From assembly GCF_000730165.1 (NCBI RefSeq), contig NZ_CP022111.1, positions 1,798,001-1,862,000 on the forward strand: a DNA stretch of 64,000 nucleotides, read 5' to 3'. A program made the position numbers and the translations under genes. Each line of letters begins with the position of its first letter. Position 1 is the first letter of the stretch. The stretch comes from Nitrospirillum viridazoti CBAmc. Its GTDB lineage: Bacteria > Pseudomonadota > Alphaproteobacteria > Azospirillales > Azospirillaceae. Positions 49,206 to 58,221 of this stretch are shown here, one piece after another. The notes below the pieces were generated by a model. It saw only the letters and a program-made list of their open reading frames with translations. It ran no database searches and was not told the DNA's origin.

Positions 49206-50573
49206 ATGTCCGCCACGACAAAGCCGAAGCGTCCGCCCAATCCCCTGATGCGCAACCGCAATTTCCTATGGCTGCTGGGTGGTGGCATCATTTCCATGCT
49301 GGGCGACCAGTTCAGCCTGCTGGCCATGCCGTGGCTGGTGCTGGCCGTTACCAACGACACCCTGGCCATGGGCCTGGTGCTGGGCTTGATCAGCCTGCCG
49401 CGCGCCGTGTTCCTGCTGGTGGGCGGCGCCCTGGTGGACCGCTATCCCGCGCGCAGCGTGCTGCTGCTGACCAAGTACGTGAACGCCGTCCTGCTCGGCG
49501 GATTGGGCACCGGGGTGCTGACCGGCACCCTGACCATTCCCGTGCTGTGCGGGGTGGCCTTCGGCATCGGCCTGGCCAGCGCCTTCAGCATCCCCGCCGG
49601 TACCACCATCCTGCCCCGGGTGGTCCCGGGCGACCAGCTGCAGGCCGCCAACGGCATGATGATGGGCCTGCGCCAGGCCACCCTGCTGCTGGGCCCGCTC
49701 ATGGCCGGCGGCCTGATCGCCGTGGTGGGCGGCAGCGGCAAGGCTGCCGCGTCGGGGGCGCCCAGCGACCTGGCCGGCCTGGGCGCCGCCTTCCTGGTGG
49801 ATTGCGCCACCTTCGTCATCTCCGCCCTGACCCTGTACCAGGTGCGCATGCTGACCCTGCCCGGCGACGGCCCAGCGCGGAAGGGGGAAAGCCTGGGCGC
49901 CGTCTTCCGCTCCATCGGCGACGGCATCCTCCATTTCTGGCGGGATCCGGAGCTCAGGGCCCTGTGCCTGTATTTCTCGGCCACCACCTTTTTCATTGGC
50001 GGCCCTTTGCAGGCGGTGCTGCCCGTCTTCGCCCGCGACCGGTTGGCGGACGGCGCCGACGGGTTCGGGCTGATGATGGGGCTGCACGGCGTGGGCACCC
50101 TGGTGGGCATGACGGTGTCGGGCGCACGGCCCAACTTCCGCCTGCGCACCCTGGGTTCCACCATCCTGTTGATCGACAGCCTGGTGGCCCTGGTGTTCAT
50201 GCCCATGGGCCTGGCCCAGCACACCTGGCAGGCGGCCCTGCTGATGGCCATCGCCGGCTGCCTGGCGGGCTTCATCCAGATCGGCGTCTTCACCTGGATC
50301 CAGCGCCGCATACCGCCCGCCATGCTGGGCCGGGGCATGAGCCTGTTCATGTTCATCGTCATGAGCCTGGCGCCCCTGTCGTCCGCCCTGTGCGGCTGGC
50401 TCATGCGCTACATCCCGCCGCAGGTCATGTTCCTGGGCAGCGGCTTGGCGCTGTGGGGCATCGTCGCCCTGGGCCTGACGTCGAAGTCGCTGCGCGCCAT
50501 CGCCATGCCGGTCCGCACCCCGCCGGCGGCGGCACCGGCGGAGACGCCCATCGAAAACCCCGCAGCGGTGTAG
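49206..50573 (+). CDS. MFS efflux transporter
   Basis: A 455-residue exporter of the MFS_3 / enterobactin-exporter-like type. Helix 1 begins NRNFLWLLGGGIISMLGDQF, the loop has PRAVFLLVGGALVDRYPARSV, in parts FLLVGGALVDRYPARS; twelve helices are predicted. The short Ala/Pro-rich tail is acidic. It follows padR by 9 bases and shares its promoter. Expected to export a toxic small molecule sensed by PadR. Confidence 0.9.
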   Translation: MSATTKPKRPPNPLMRNRNFLWLLGGGIISMLGDQFSLLAMPWLVLAVTNDTLAMGLVLGLISLPRAVFLLVGGALVDRYPARSVLLLTKYVNAVLLGGLGTGVLTGTLTIPVLCGVAFGIGLASAFSIPAGTTILPRVVPGDQLQAANGMMMGLRQATLLLGPLMAGGLIAVVGGSGKAAASGAPSDLAGLGAAFLVDCATFVISALTLYQVRMLTLPGDGPARKGESLGAVFRSIGDGILHFWRDPELRALCLYFSATTFFIGGPLQAVLPVFARDRLADGADGFGLMMGLHGVGTLVGMTVSGARPNFRLRTLGSTILLIDSLVALVFMPMGLAQHTWQAALLMAIAGCLAGFIQIGVFTWIQRRIPPAMLGRGMSLFMFIVMSLAPLSSALCGWLMRYIPPQVMFLGSGLALWGIVALGLTSKSLRAIAMPVRTPPAAAPAETPIENPAAV

Positions 50574-50698
50574 CGCCCCGCCGGCGAGCGGCTAGCCCGA
50601 ACGGCCCTCTCCGTTTGGCAGCCTCCCCCCGGCGGGGGGCCGATGTTAGGGTATCCGACGTCCCGACCGACCTCTTCTTCCCCGAAGGAACCGGCCAG

Positions 50699-51028
50699 AT
50701 GACGCCACCCGACATCCCCGATACCGACCTTCAGGTCACCGATCCGGCCCGCCCCTTGTACAGCCAGGATCCCGATGGGGCGGCCGCCCGCATGCGCCAT
50801 CTGTTCCAGGCCGGCACGGCGGGCCAGGCGGCGGACTGCCGCGCGCTGGCGGAACTGCTGCTGAACGCCGCCACCGACATGACGGCGGGCGACGCGCTGG
50901 CGGTGGAGGCCATCCTGGATCGCCAGCCGCCGGAAATGCGCGGCTGGCTGTTGCAGCGCGCGGCGGCGCTGGCGGCGGCCAGCGGCGTCGTGCGGCACAA
51001 GATCGCCAGCGCCGCAAACCTGCAATGA
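50699..51028 (+). CDS. Small helical protein of unknown function
   Basis: A 109-residue soluble protein, MTPPDIPDTDLQVTD..., largely helical and Ala-rich (CRALAELLLNAATDMTAG, GWLLQRAAALAAASG). There is no signal peptide or cysteine motif. A GAAGGAACC ribosome site lies 10 bases before the ATG at 50699. Codon use matches the genome. It stands alone between the MFS gene and a solute-binding-protein gene; no family recognised. Confidence 0.65.
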   Translation: MTPPDIPDTDLQVTDPARPLYSQDPDGAAARMRHLFQAGTAGQAADCRALAELLLNAATDMTAGDALAVEAILDRQPPEMRGWLLQRAAALAAASGVVRHKIASAANLQ

Positions 51029-51182
51029 CGCGGGCGGCAGCCGCGCCCCGTCATCGTTAAGAAATTGGGCCATCGTTAAGAAATTAGAAGGTAATCCGGG
51101 CGGACAATGCCTTTTTCCGCCCGGCCCCTCGTTCGCCCTTTCCCGGCGCGGATCTTCCCCGCAGCGCCGCCGCCAGGAAGCG

Positions 51183-52034
51183 ATGTCCCATCCCCCCGCC
51201 GCAGTCCGTTTCCCCCAAGTCCGTTCCCCGCGTGCGCGCCGCCCCATGCGGCTGGCGGCGCTGTGCCTGGGCGCCTTGCTGGGGACAGCGCCGCCGGCGG
51301 CCCGGGCGGGGGAGGCGGCGGTGTCCCTGACGCTGATCACCGAGGAAAACCCGCCGCTGAACTATACCGACCCTGCCACCGGACGGTTGACGGGCATCAT
51401 GGGCGATTTGCTGCCGTCGCTGATGACGGCGGCGGGCATCGCCTACCAGGTGCAGGTCATGCCGTGGCGCCGCGGCTATCACACAGTGCAGGAGGTGCCG
51501 GGAACCTGCCTGTTCGCGGCGAACGAGACGCCGGAGCGGCAAACCCAATTCCAGTGGGTGGCGCCCATCGCGCAAGGTGGCGCCGCCCTGTTCGCCCGGG
51601 CGGATTGGTTGCACTACCATCGCGCCCATCCCGACGGCACCCACACCCTGGCCAGCCTGGACGAGGTGAAGACCCTGGCGGCCGAGGCCCAGGCGCGGGG
51701 GACACCGCTGTCCATCCTGGTGCCGGTGGGCACCATGCTTGCCACCACCCTGCGCGACCAGGGGCTGGACATCACCGAGGTGTCGCTGGCGAACCAGATG
51801 CCCATGCTGGCCGCCGGGCGCGCCGACCTGGCCGCCGCCGGCGCCATCAGCGGCCGCTGGCTGGCCCGCCAGGCGGGGGTGGCGATCGAGCCGGTGCTGA
51901 CCTTCAGCGTGGCGCCGGTGGGCATCGCCTGCAACCTGGGCACCGACCCCACCCTGGTGGCCCGTCTGCGCACGGCGCTGGAGGGCTTGCGGCGCGACGG
52001 CACGCTGGACCGCGTTATCCGGAACTATCAGTAA
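51183..52034 (+). CDS. Family-3-type periplasmic solute-binding protein
   Basis: A 283-residue exported protein. The opening strand LTLITEENPPLNYTDPATG and the closing helix ALEGLRRDGTLDRVIRNYQ are typical for SBP family 3 (amino-acid-type). A long basic leader precedes the signal segment; ATG 51246 (MRLAALCLGALLGT) would give a more usual signal peptide than 51183. No ABC permease is nearby, so it may act as an orphan sensor subunit. Ligand unknown. Confidence 0.8.
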   Translation: MSHPPAAVRFPQVRSPRARRPMRLAALCLGALLGTAPPAARAGEAAVSLTLITEENPPLNYTDPATGRLTGIMGDLLPSLMTAAGIAYQVQVMPWRRGYHTVQEVPGTCLFAANETPERQTQFQWVAPIAQGGAALFARADWLHYHRAHPDGTHTLASLDEVKTLAAEAQARGTPLSILVPVGTMLATTLRDQGLDITEVSLANQMPMLAAGRADLAAAGAISGRWLARQAGVAIEPVLTFSVAPVGIACNLGTDPTLVARLRTALEGLRRDGTLDRVIRNYQ

Positions 52035-52117
52035 AGCTTGGCGGTTTCCTCCGTTGCCCTGCCGCCCGCGTCCGTGTCATTGAGGCGGAATCCAAGGGCA
52101 GGCACGAGGAAACGGAC

Positions 52118-53071
52118 ATGGCCAAGATCGTGGTGACCGGGGCCACTGGGTTCGTGGGCCGCGCCTTGCTGCCCCGGCTGCTGGCCGGCGGGCACGAGGT
52201 CATCGCGGTGGTGCGCAACGCCGGCGTAGGCCTGCCTGCGGGCGTGACCCCGGTAGCCGTGGGTGACCTGGCCGGCCCGGTGGACTGGGCCCCGGTGCTG
52301 GAGGGGGCGCAGGCCCTGGTCCACCTGGCGGGCCTGGCGCATCAGCGCAACGTCACGCCGACCGCGCTGCAGGCCCTGAACGTCACCGCTACCGTACGCT
52401 TGGCCCAGGCAGCGCAGGCGGCGGGGTTGCGTCGCCTGGTCTATGTCAGCAGCGTGAAGGCCCAGGGCGACCACAGCCCCGGCCGTCCCCTGACGGAACT
52501 GGATCCCGCCCTGCCGGAGGACGCCTACGGGCAGTCCAAGCGCGCGGCGGAGGAGGCGCTGACCACCCTATGCCCGCCGGACAGCCCCCTGTCGCTGGCC
52601 ATCCTGCGGCCGCCCTTGGTTCATGGGCCGGGGGTGAAGGCCAACATGGCGGCCTTGCTGCGCCTGGCCACGCGCTGGCCCGTGGTGCCCCTGGGTGGCA
52701 TCGCCAACCGGCGCAGCCTGGTCAGCCTGGATACCCTGGCCGATGCCATCACCCGGGCGGTGGAACGGGTCGAGATCACCGGCACCTTCCTGATCGCCGA
52801 CCAGCCCGCCCTGTCCACCAGCGGCTTGGTGACCACCTTGGCCGCCGCCGCCGGCAGGCGGCCGTGGCTGGTCCCCCTGCCCGCAGCGTTCTGGAGCCTG
52901 GCCAGCCACCTTCCCCGCCTGTCCGGCATCGCCGACCGGCTGACGGGATCGCTGGAGATCGACGACAGCGCCTTTCGCGCCGCCTTCGACTGGCAGCCGC
53001 CCCTGAATCAGAACGAGGCCCTGGCCCGCACGGTGCGGGCCTATTTGCACGAGACCCGCGCTACCCTTTAA
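52118..53071 (+). CDS. NAD-dependent epimerase/dehydratase-like protein
   Basis: A 317-residue extended SDR. TGATGFVGRALL (residues 7-18) binds the cofactor, YVSSVKAQGD holds the catalytic serine region, and YGQSKRAAEE gives the Tyr-x-x-x-Lys pair. The C-terminal substrate domain is shorter than in UDP-glucose epimerase. It resembles the UDP-N-acetylglucosamine/quinovosamine type epimerases of envelope polysaccharide genes. GAGGAAACGG lies before the ATG at 52118. The exact reaction is not known. Confidence 0.88.
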   Translation: MAKIVVTGATGFVGRALLPRLLAGGHEVIAVVRNAGVGLPAGVTPVAVGDLAGPVDWAPVLEGAQALVHLAGLAHQRNVTPTALQALNVTATVRLAQAAQAAGLRRLVYVSSVKAQGDHSPGRPLTELDPALPEDAYGQSKRAAEEALTTLCPPDSPLSLAILRPPLVHGPGVKANMAALLRLATRWPVVPLGGIANRRSLVSLDTLADAITRAVERVEITGTFLIADQPALSTSGLVTTLAAAAGRRPWLVPLPAAFWSLASHLPRLSGIADRLTGSLEIDDSAFRAAFDWQPPLNQNEALARTVRAYLHETRATL

Positions 53072-53189
53072 GCGGCATCCATGCCGCTAGGACGCGACCG
53101 CGTCCGCCGCAGCATTTCGGGGAGCGTCAAGCGGACTGAAATGCGAGGAAGCCAAGGCCACGGATGTGGCCGCCCGGCGCCTGAGGGAA

Positions 53190-54074
53190 TTAACGGAAGA
53201 GTCCCCCGGCCCAGTCGACGAATACCCGCACGCGCGGCGACAGCTGCCGATTGTGGGGATAAAGGACGGAGACGGGAATGGGCGGCGGCGGATAGAGGGA
53301 CAGCACCTCCACCAGCCGTCCCGACGCCAAGTCCGGGCCCAGGTGATAGCGCGGCGTCTGGATCAGGCCCAGCCCCAGGCGGGCCACCTCGGTGAAGCTT
53401 TCCGCACTGGCCACACTGACCCGCCCCGGCAGGGTCAGGCTGCGCCTCTCTTCCCCGACCATGAATTCAAAGGGGAAGGGCCGGCCGGTGGTGGACGAAA
53501 CGAAGTTCACCGCCTGATGGCCATTGGCCAAGTCATCCGGCGTGACGGGCACGCCGTGGCGCTCCAGATAGGCGGGGCTGGCCACCGTGGCCTGGGGCAT
53601 CAGGCCGACGCGGCGGGCGATCAGGGCGCTGTCGCGCGGCTCGCCCGCGCGCAACACGCAGTCCACGCCTTCGCGCACCAGGTCCACCAGGCGGTCGCCC
53701 TCGCTGATGTTCAGGTCCAGGCCGGGATGGCGGGTCAGGAATTCCGGCAGGGCGGGGAACAGGAAGTGCCGCGCCAGCTTGCCATGCACGTCCACCCGCA
53801 GCAGGCCCTTGGGATCGGTGGCGCGAAAGGCGCCCTCCGCCTCTTCCACATCGGCCAGCAGGCGCAGGCAACGCTGGTAGAAGGCCTCGCCATCCAGCGT
53901 GGGGCTGACGTGCCGCGTGGTACGGTTCAGCAGCCGCGTGCCCAGCCGCCCCTCCAGCTGTTGCAGGGTGTGGGTCACCGTCGCCCGGGGCATGCCCAGA
54001 TCCTCCGCCGCCGCGGTGAAGCTGCGCCGTTCCACGATGCGGGTGAAGACGCGCATGGCGTCGAAGCGGTCCAT
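53190..54074 (-). CDS. LysR family transcriptional regulator
   Basis: A 294-residue LysR protein of the AaeR/DsdC-like group: FDAMRVFTRIVERRSFTAAAEDLGMPRATVTHTLQQLEGRLG (read in parts RVFTRIVERRSFTAAAE and RATVTHTLQQLEGRLG), LTRHPGLDLNISEGDRLVDL in the effector domain. It diverges from the SDR gene at 54220, with a compound palindrome between them. It probably controls the two SDR genes. Confidence 0.9.
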   Translation of the reverse strand: MDRFDAMRVFTRIVERRSFTAAAEDLGMPRATVTHTLQQLEGRLGTRLLNRTTRHVSPTLDGEAFYQRCLRLLADVEEAEGAFRATDPKGLLRVDVHGKLARHFLFPALPEFLTRHPGLDLNISEGDRLVDLVREGVDCVLRAGEPRDSALIARRVGLMPQATVASPAYLERHGVPVTPDDLANGHQAVNFVSSTTGRPFPFEFMVGEERRSLTLPGRVSVASAESFTEVARLGLGLIQTPRYHLGPDLASGRLVEVLSLYPPPPIPVSVLYPHNRQLSPRVRVFVDWAGGLFR

Positions 54075-54103
54075 GGGTTGCCAACGGATTGTTGATGATT
54101 TTT

Positions 54104-54135
54104 GGATAATGATGGCAAATATACGCCATTTATCC
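54104..54135. promoter_or_regulatory. Palindromic operator between LysR and SDR genes
   Basis: ATGGC-N8-GCCAT (54112-54129) is nested in GGATAA (54104-54109) ... TTATCC (54130-54135). The arms differ by two bases in spacing. Placement and symmetry fit a LysR site. Confidence 0.5.
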
Positions 54136-54219
54136 AGAATCAGCTAGGGCGCACCTTTCCTTCATCGACTGCAGCAGCCCGCGACAATCCGGGCCCGAAC
54201 CGAAGGAAAGGATCACGTC

Positions 54220-54966
54220 ATGACCACGAACACGAACGGCAAGAAGGTCGCGCTGGTGACCGGTGCCTCCCGCGGCATCGGCGCCGCCATCGCCGAGCGG
54301 CTGGGCCGCGACGGCCACACCGTCATCATCAACTACGCCGGCAGCGCCACCGCCGCCGAGGCCGTCGCCGCCAAGATCGAGGCCGCCGGCGGCCGCGCCC
54401 TGACCGTGCAGGCCGACGTGGCCGACGCCGACGCCGTGAAGACCATGTTCGACCGGGTGGAGGCCGCGTTCGGCGGCGTCGACATCCTGGTCAACAACGC
54501 CGGCATCATGACCCTGGGCACCATCGCCGACATGGCCGACGACGCCTTCGGCAAGCTGATGGACGTCAACCTGAGGGGCACCTTCAACACCCTGCGCGAG
54601 GCGGCGCAGCGCCTGCGCGAGGGCGGCCGGGTCATCAACTTCTCCTCCAGCATCGTGGGGCTGTACCCGCCCACGTACGGCGTGTACGCGGCCACCAAGG
54701 CGGCGGTGGAGGCCCTGACCGTGGTCATGGCGCGGGAAATGCGCGGCCGGTCCATCACCGTCAACGCCATCGCCCCCGGCCCCACCGCCACCGAACTGTT
54801 CCTGAACGGCAAGCCGCAGGAAGTGGTGGACCGCCTGGCCAAGCAGGCCCCGCTGGAGCGGCTGGGCCAGCCGGAGGACATCGCCGCCGCCGTTGCCTTC
54901 CTGGCGGGCCCGGATGGCGCCTGGATCAATGGCCAGGTGCTGCGCGCCAACGGCGGCATCATCTGA
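54220..54966 (+). CDS. SDR family oxidoreductase (3-ketoacyl reductase-like)
   Basis: A 248-residue short-chain dehydrogenase: TGASRGIG cofactor motif (15-22), NNAG, the active site YGVYAATKAAVE (Tyr, Lys) and APGPTATELF after it. Very similar to the FabG-like SDRs used in secondary metabolism and detoxification. Divergent from the LysR gene; the next SDR gene starts 33 bases later on the same strand. Substrate unknown. Confidence 0.92.
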   Translation: MTTNTNGKKVALVTGASRGIGAAIAERLGRDGHTVIINYAGSATAAEAVAAKIEAAGGRALTVQADVADADAVKTMFDRVEAAFGGVDILVNNAGIMTLGTIADMADDAFGKLMDVNLRGTFNTLREAAQRLREGGRVINFSSSIVGLYPPTYGVYAATKAAVEALTVVMAREMRGRSITVNAIAPGPTATELFLNGKPQEVVDRLAKQAPLERLGQPEDIAAAVAFLAGPDGAWINGQVLRANGGII

Positions 54967-54999
54967 ACCGGCACCAGAGGGAATGAGGAGCATGCGATC

Positions 55000-55896
55000 A
55001 TGAGCCAAGTCATCGTCATCACCGGCGCCTCCAGCGGGTTCGGCGCCCTGGCCGCCCGCGCCCTGGCCCAGGCCGGCCACACCGTCTACGCCACCATGCG
55101 GGACACCCGGGACCGCAACGCCCCACAGGTGGAAAAGGCCAAGGCCTACGCCGCCGAACATGGCGTGGATCTGCGCACGGCGGAGATGGACGTGCAGTCC
55201 GACGCCTCGGTCGAGGCCGCCGTCGCCCAGATCATCAAGGAAGCAGGCCGCCTGGACGTCATCGTGCACAACGCCGGCCACATGTCCTTCGGCCCGGCCG
55301 AGGCCTTCACCCCGGAACAGTACGCCCAGTTGTTCGACATCAACGTGCTGAGCACCCAGCGGCTGAACCGGGCGGCGCTGCCGCACCTGCGCCGCCAGGC
55401 CAAGGGCCTGGTGGTGTGGGTGTCCAGCAGCAGCACCCGGGGCGGTACCCCGCCCTATCTGGCGCCCTACTTCGCCGCCAAGGCCGCCATGGACAGCCTG
55501 GCCGTCAGTTACGCCTCGGAACTGACCCGCTGGGGCATCGAGACGGCCATCATCGTCCCGGGCGCCTTCACCAAGGGCACCAACCACTTCGCCCATTCGG
55601 GATCGCCGGCCGACACGGACCGCGCCACCGAATACAACCAGGGGCCCTATGCCGATGTGCCGGATCGCGCGCTGAAGGGCCTGGCGGCGCTGGAGCCGCC
55701 GGATGCCGACGCCGCCAGCGTGGCCGAGGCCATCGTGCGGGTGGTGGACCTGCCCCACGGCAAGCGCCCCTTCCGCACCCATATCGACCCGTCGCAGGAC
55801 GGGGCGGAGGTGGTGAACGGCGTCGCCGACCGGGTGCGGGCCGAGATGTTCCGCCGCATCGGGCTGGAGGACCTGCTGTCGCCCAAGGTGGCGTGA
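55000..55896 (+). CDS. SDR family oxidoreductase
   Basis: A 298-residue short-chain dehydrogenase with TGASSGFG (residues 8-15), NAGHMSFG and the active site YFAAKAAMD. The larger C-terminal part (PGAFTKGTNHFAHSG and following) matches the SDR group related to carbonyl and retinol-type dehydrogenases. It is co-directional with the SDR gene before it and followed by a terminator at 55955. GAGGAGCATGCGATC precedes the ATG. Confidence 0.92.
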   Translation: MSQVIVITGASSGFGALAARALAQAGHTVYATMRDTRDRNAPQVEKAKAYAAEHGVDLRTAEMDVQSDASVEAAVAQIIKEAGRLDVIVHNAGHMSFGPAEAFTPEQYAQLFDINVLSTQRLNRAALPHLRRQAKGLVVWVSSSSTRGGTPPYLAPYFAAKAAMDSLAVSYASELTRWGIETAIIVPGAFTKGTNHFAHSGSPADTDRATEYNQGPYADVPDRALKGLAALEPPDADAASVAEAIVRVVDLPHGKRPFRTHIDPSQDGAEVVNGVADRVRAEMFRRIGLEDLLSPKVA

Positions 55897-55954
55897 ACCT
55901 GAGGCACCTGACCCGGTGCTGTCGTTTCCTAAACCAACCCGCGTAGGCCGGATG

Positions 55955-55984
55955 GGGGTGCCTTAGTACTAGGGCACCCCTTTT
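55955..55984 (+). terminator. Rho-independent terminator after the SDR pair
   Basis: Arms GGGGTGCC (55955-55962) and GGCACCCC (55973-55980), 10-base loop, followed by TTTT. It ends the SDR transcript 58 bases after the stop. Confidence 0.75.
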
Positions 55985-56165
55985 CGTCGTGGGCAAGCAG
56001 AACCCTAGAATTCACCCGCCTTTCCGCCTACGTCGGACTGCTTCATGACAGGTGGCGGTGCCCATGCTAGCGTTCCACCTGTGATTGGTGATTTGCGGGC
56101 CTATTTCCTGATCCGTGAAAAAGACTTGGGGGCGTCGTTGAAACCCTTGCTGACCGGAGGAAATC

Positions 56166-56447
56166 TTGAAAAATAATCGTCACCGTTTCCTGTGGCGCGG
56201 CCTGCTGGCCGCCGCCGCCCTGACCACCGTCGCCGCCTGCGGGACGTCCCGGCCCGAGCGGGTGGACCTCAGCCACAGTTACCGCATGGTGGATGAGCGC
56301 GGCCGTACCGCCGGCCAGGTGGTGTTTTATCCGGCCGGCGGCGGTGCCGTTTACGACGCCGACAACAACCTGATCGGCAGTGTCGCCCCGCCCAATTCCA
56401 GCACCATGGCGCCGCCCCCGGCGCCGGTGCCGCGCAACTATCCCTAA
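56166..56447 (+). CDS. Small lipoprotein of unknown function
   Basis: A 93-residue lipoprotein: MKNNRHRFLWRGLLAAAALTTVAAC places the lipidated cysteine at residue 25 (parts LAAAALTTVAAC). The mature part has a YRMVDERGRTAGQVVFYPAGGGAVYDADNNLIGSV stretch of two short strands (parts YRMVDERGRTAGQVVFY and AVYDADNNLIGSV) and a Pro-rich end. GGAGGAAATCTT lies before the ATG and a strong terminator follows at 56515, so it is a monocistronic gene. No family recognised. Confidence 0.8.
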   Translation: MKNNRHRFLWRGLLAAAALTTVAACGTSRPERVDLSHSYRMVDERGRTAGQVVFYPAGGGAVYDADNNLIGSVAPPNSSTMAPPPAPVPRNYP

Positions 56448-56514
56448 AGTTCTCTCAGCTCCTAAAGTTCTCCCGGCCCTCAGACACGTGGTTCCCCTCC
56501 CGCCTGAGGCTCCT

Positions 56515-56555
56515 TGGGTGGGGACCGGCTGCCCCCGGTCCCCACCCATTTTCTT
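56515..56555 (+). terminator. Rho-independent terminator of the small lipoprotein gene
   Basis: A 14-bp perfect stem TGGGTGGGGACCGG / CCGGTCCCCACCCA (56515-56548) with a 6-base loop is followed by TTTTCTT. One of the strongest hairpins in the window. Confidence 0.85.
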
Positions 56556-56741
56556 GCGCCGGTGCCGTTAAAAATTTCTTGGCGCACGGCAGTGGGCTGC
56601 GCCTGGGCTTTAAGCTTTTCGGCGGAAAACGGCCCCGTCCCCCGCATTGACGGCCCTCCGACCCCATGGCATTGAGGCTGGACCGGCCCTGCGCGGCCGC
56701 TCAAGAAATACAGGCCAAGAACTTAGGGGAGACGCCGTTCC

Positions 56742-57704
56742 ATGAGCCTGCCGCCCGTCCTTGCCCAGAACCTGGCGCTGCCGGTCATCGCCTCGCCCAT
56801 GTTCATCGTGTCCAACCCGGATCTGGTCATCGCCCAGTGCCTGGGCGGCATCGTCGGATCCTTCCCCGCGCTGAACGCCCGGCCGAAGGAAGCGCTGGAT
56901 GAGTGGCTGACGCGCATCGACACCACCCTGGCCGACGCCCGCGCCGCCAATCCGGACGCCAAGATCGCGCCTTATGCCGTGAACCAGATCATCCACCAGT
57001 CCAACGACCGGCTGGAGCACGACATGGAAGTGTGCGTGCGCCACAAGGTGCCGATCATCATCACCTCACTGCGGGCGCCGGGCGACATCGTGCCCCATGT
57101 CCACAGCTATGGCGGCCTGGTGTTCCATGACGTCATCAGCCTGCGCCATGCGGAAAAGGCGCTGGAGGCCGGTGTGGACGGGCTGATCCTGGTGGCCACC
57201 GGCGCCGGTGGCCATGCCGGGGCGCTGAGCCCCTTCGCCCTGGTGGGGGAGGTGCGGCGTTTCTACGATGGCCCCATCATCCTGTCCGGCGCCATCGCCA
57301 CCGGCGACGCCATCCTGGCGGCCCAGGCGATGGGGGCGGACCTGGCCTACATGGGCACCCGCTTCATCGCCACGACCGAGGCCAACGCCGCCGCCGGCTA
57401 CAAGCAGGCCATCGTGGAGGCCAGCGCGTCCGACATCGTCTACACGCCCTTCTTCACCGGCGTCGCCGGCAACTACCTGAAGTCCAGCATCGTCGCCGCC
57501 GGCATGGATCCGGACAACCTGCCCCAGGTGGACCGCAGCAAGATGAACTTCGGCGCGGCCGCCTCGGGCGCCAAGGCATGGAAGGACATCTGGGGCGCCG
57601 GCCAGGGCGTGGGCGCCATCGGCGACGTCTTGCCCACCGCCGACCTGATCGCGAAGCTTAAAGACGAATACGCGGCCGCCAGGAAGCGCCTGCTGGGCCT
57701 GTAA
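56742..57704 (+). CDS. Nitronate monooxygenase family FMN enzyme
   Basis: A 320-residue TIM-barrel flavoenzyme of the nitronate monooxygenase / 2-nitropropane dioxygenase family. LPVIASPMFIVSNPDLVIA opens the barrel, the FMN site includes ATGAGGHAG with the catalytic His, and ILSGAIATGDAILAAQAMGADLAYMGTRF is the phosphate-binding strand (parts LSGAIATGDAILAAQ and ADLAYMGTRF). Such enzymes detoxify alkyl nitronates with oxygen; some paralogues act as enoyl reductases. It is transcribed alone and ends at a terminator (57724). Confidence 0.92.
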   Translation: MSLPPVLAQNLALPVIASPMFIVSNPDLVIAQCLGGIVGSFPALNARPKEALDEWLTRIDTTLADARAANPDAKIAPYAVNQIIHQSNDRLEHDMEVCVRHKVPIIITSLRAPGDIVPHVHSYGGLVFHDVISLRHAEKALEAGVDGLILVATGAGGHAGALSPFALVGEVRRFYDGPIILSGAIATGDAILAAQAMGADLAYMGTRFIATTEANAAAGYKQAIVEASASDIVYTPFFTGVAGNYLKSSIVAAGMDPDNLPQVDRSKMNFGAAASGAKAWKDIWGAGQGVGAIGDVLPTADLIAKLKDEYAAARKRLLGL

Positions 57705-57723
57705 GCGGCCGTTAAATGAAGAA

Positions 57724-57757
57724 GGGGCGCGCCGGCCGGACCGGCGCGCCCCTTTTT
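57724..57757 (+). terminator. Rho-independent terminator after the nitronate monooxygenase gene
   Basis: 12-bp arms GGGGCGCGCCGG (57724-57735) and CCGGCGCGCCCC (57741-57752) with a 5-base loop and TTTTT (57753-57757). It also separates the gene from the convergent small gene at 57772. Confidence 0.9.
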
Positions 57758-57771
57758 GCTTTCAAGCGGCC

Positions 57772-58116
57772 TTAGTGGTCGGAGCCGTGCAGGATTTGGC
57801 CACGGATGCCAGTGTCGTAGGCCAGGCCCGCCTCGGTCACGATGGCGGCGTTGGGGAACTGCGACTTGATCAGGCCCTTGCGCTCCAGCGCCACCCAGGC
57901 GGCCTCGTTGGACAGGCCGGTGGCATCGGCCGACATCACGGTGTAAGGCCCCAGGTGGAAGTGGTTGCCGTGCGCGTGGGGGAAGCGATCGACCATCACG
58001 CCGCCCTCGACCACCGGCTGGCCCACGCCCTCAAGCCCGGCCAGGACCTGAAGCAGGGTCAGGGTCTTCAGCTGCAGGGCATTCAGGTTCAGCGGGTTCT
58101 TTTTCACGGGCGGCAT
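57772..58116 (-). CDS. Conserved small protein of unknown function
   Basis: A 114-residue cytoplasmic protein: MPPVKKNPLNLNALQLKTL at the start, a histidine-rich stretch FPHAHGNHFHLGPYTV near residues 45-60, and NEAAWVALERKGLIKSQFP in the helical end. It looks like a small winged-helix or metal-binding fold and is conserved in style, but no function is recognised. Start 58116 has the ribosome site GAGGA; the frame runs 17 codons further upstream to 58167. Confidence 0.75.
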   Translation of the reverse strand: MPPVKKNPLNLNALQLKTLTLLQVLAGLEGVGQPVVEGGVMVDRFPHAHGNHFHLGPYTVMSADATGLSNEAAWVALERKGLIKSQFPNAAIVTEAGLAYDTGIRGQILHGSDH

Positions 58117-58221
58117 GGGCGGGTCCTCAAAGGAAGGGCGGTTGGGCAATGGATATGGGGTTGCCATTTACCCCCGCCAGCCCGCCGGGGGCAAGCCGTC
58201 AGCAATGCCGGCCCGCCCGCG

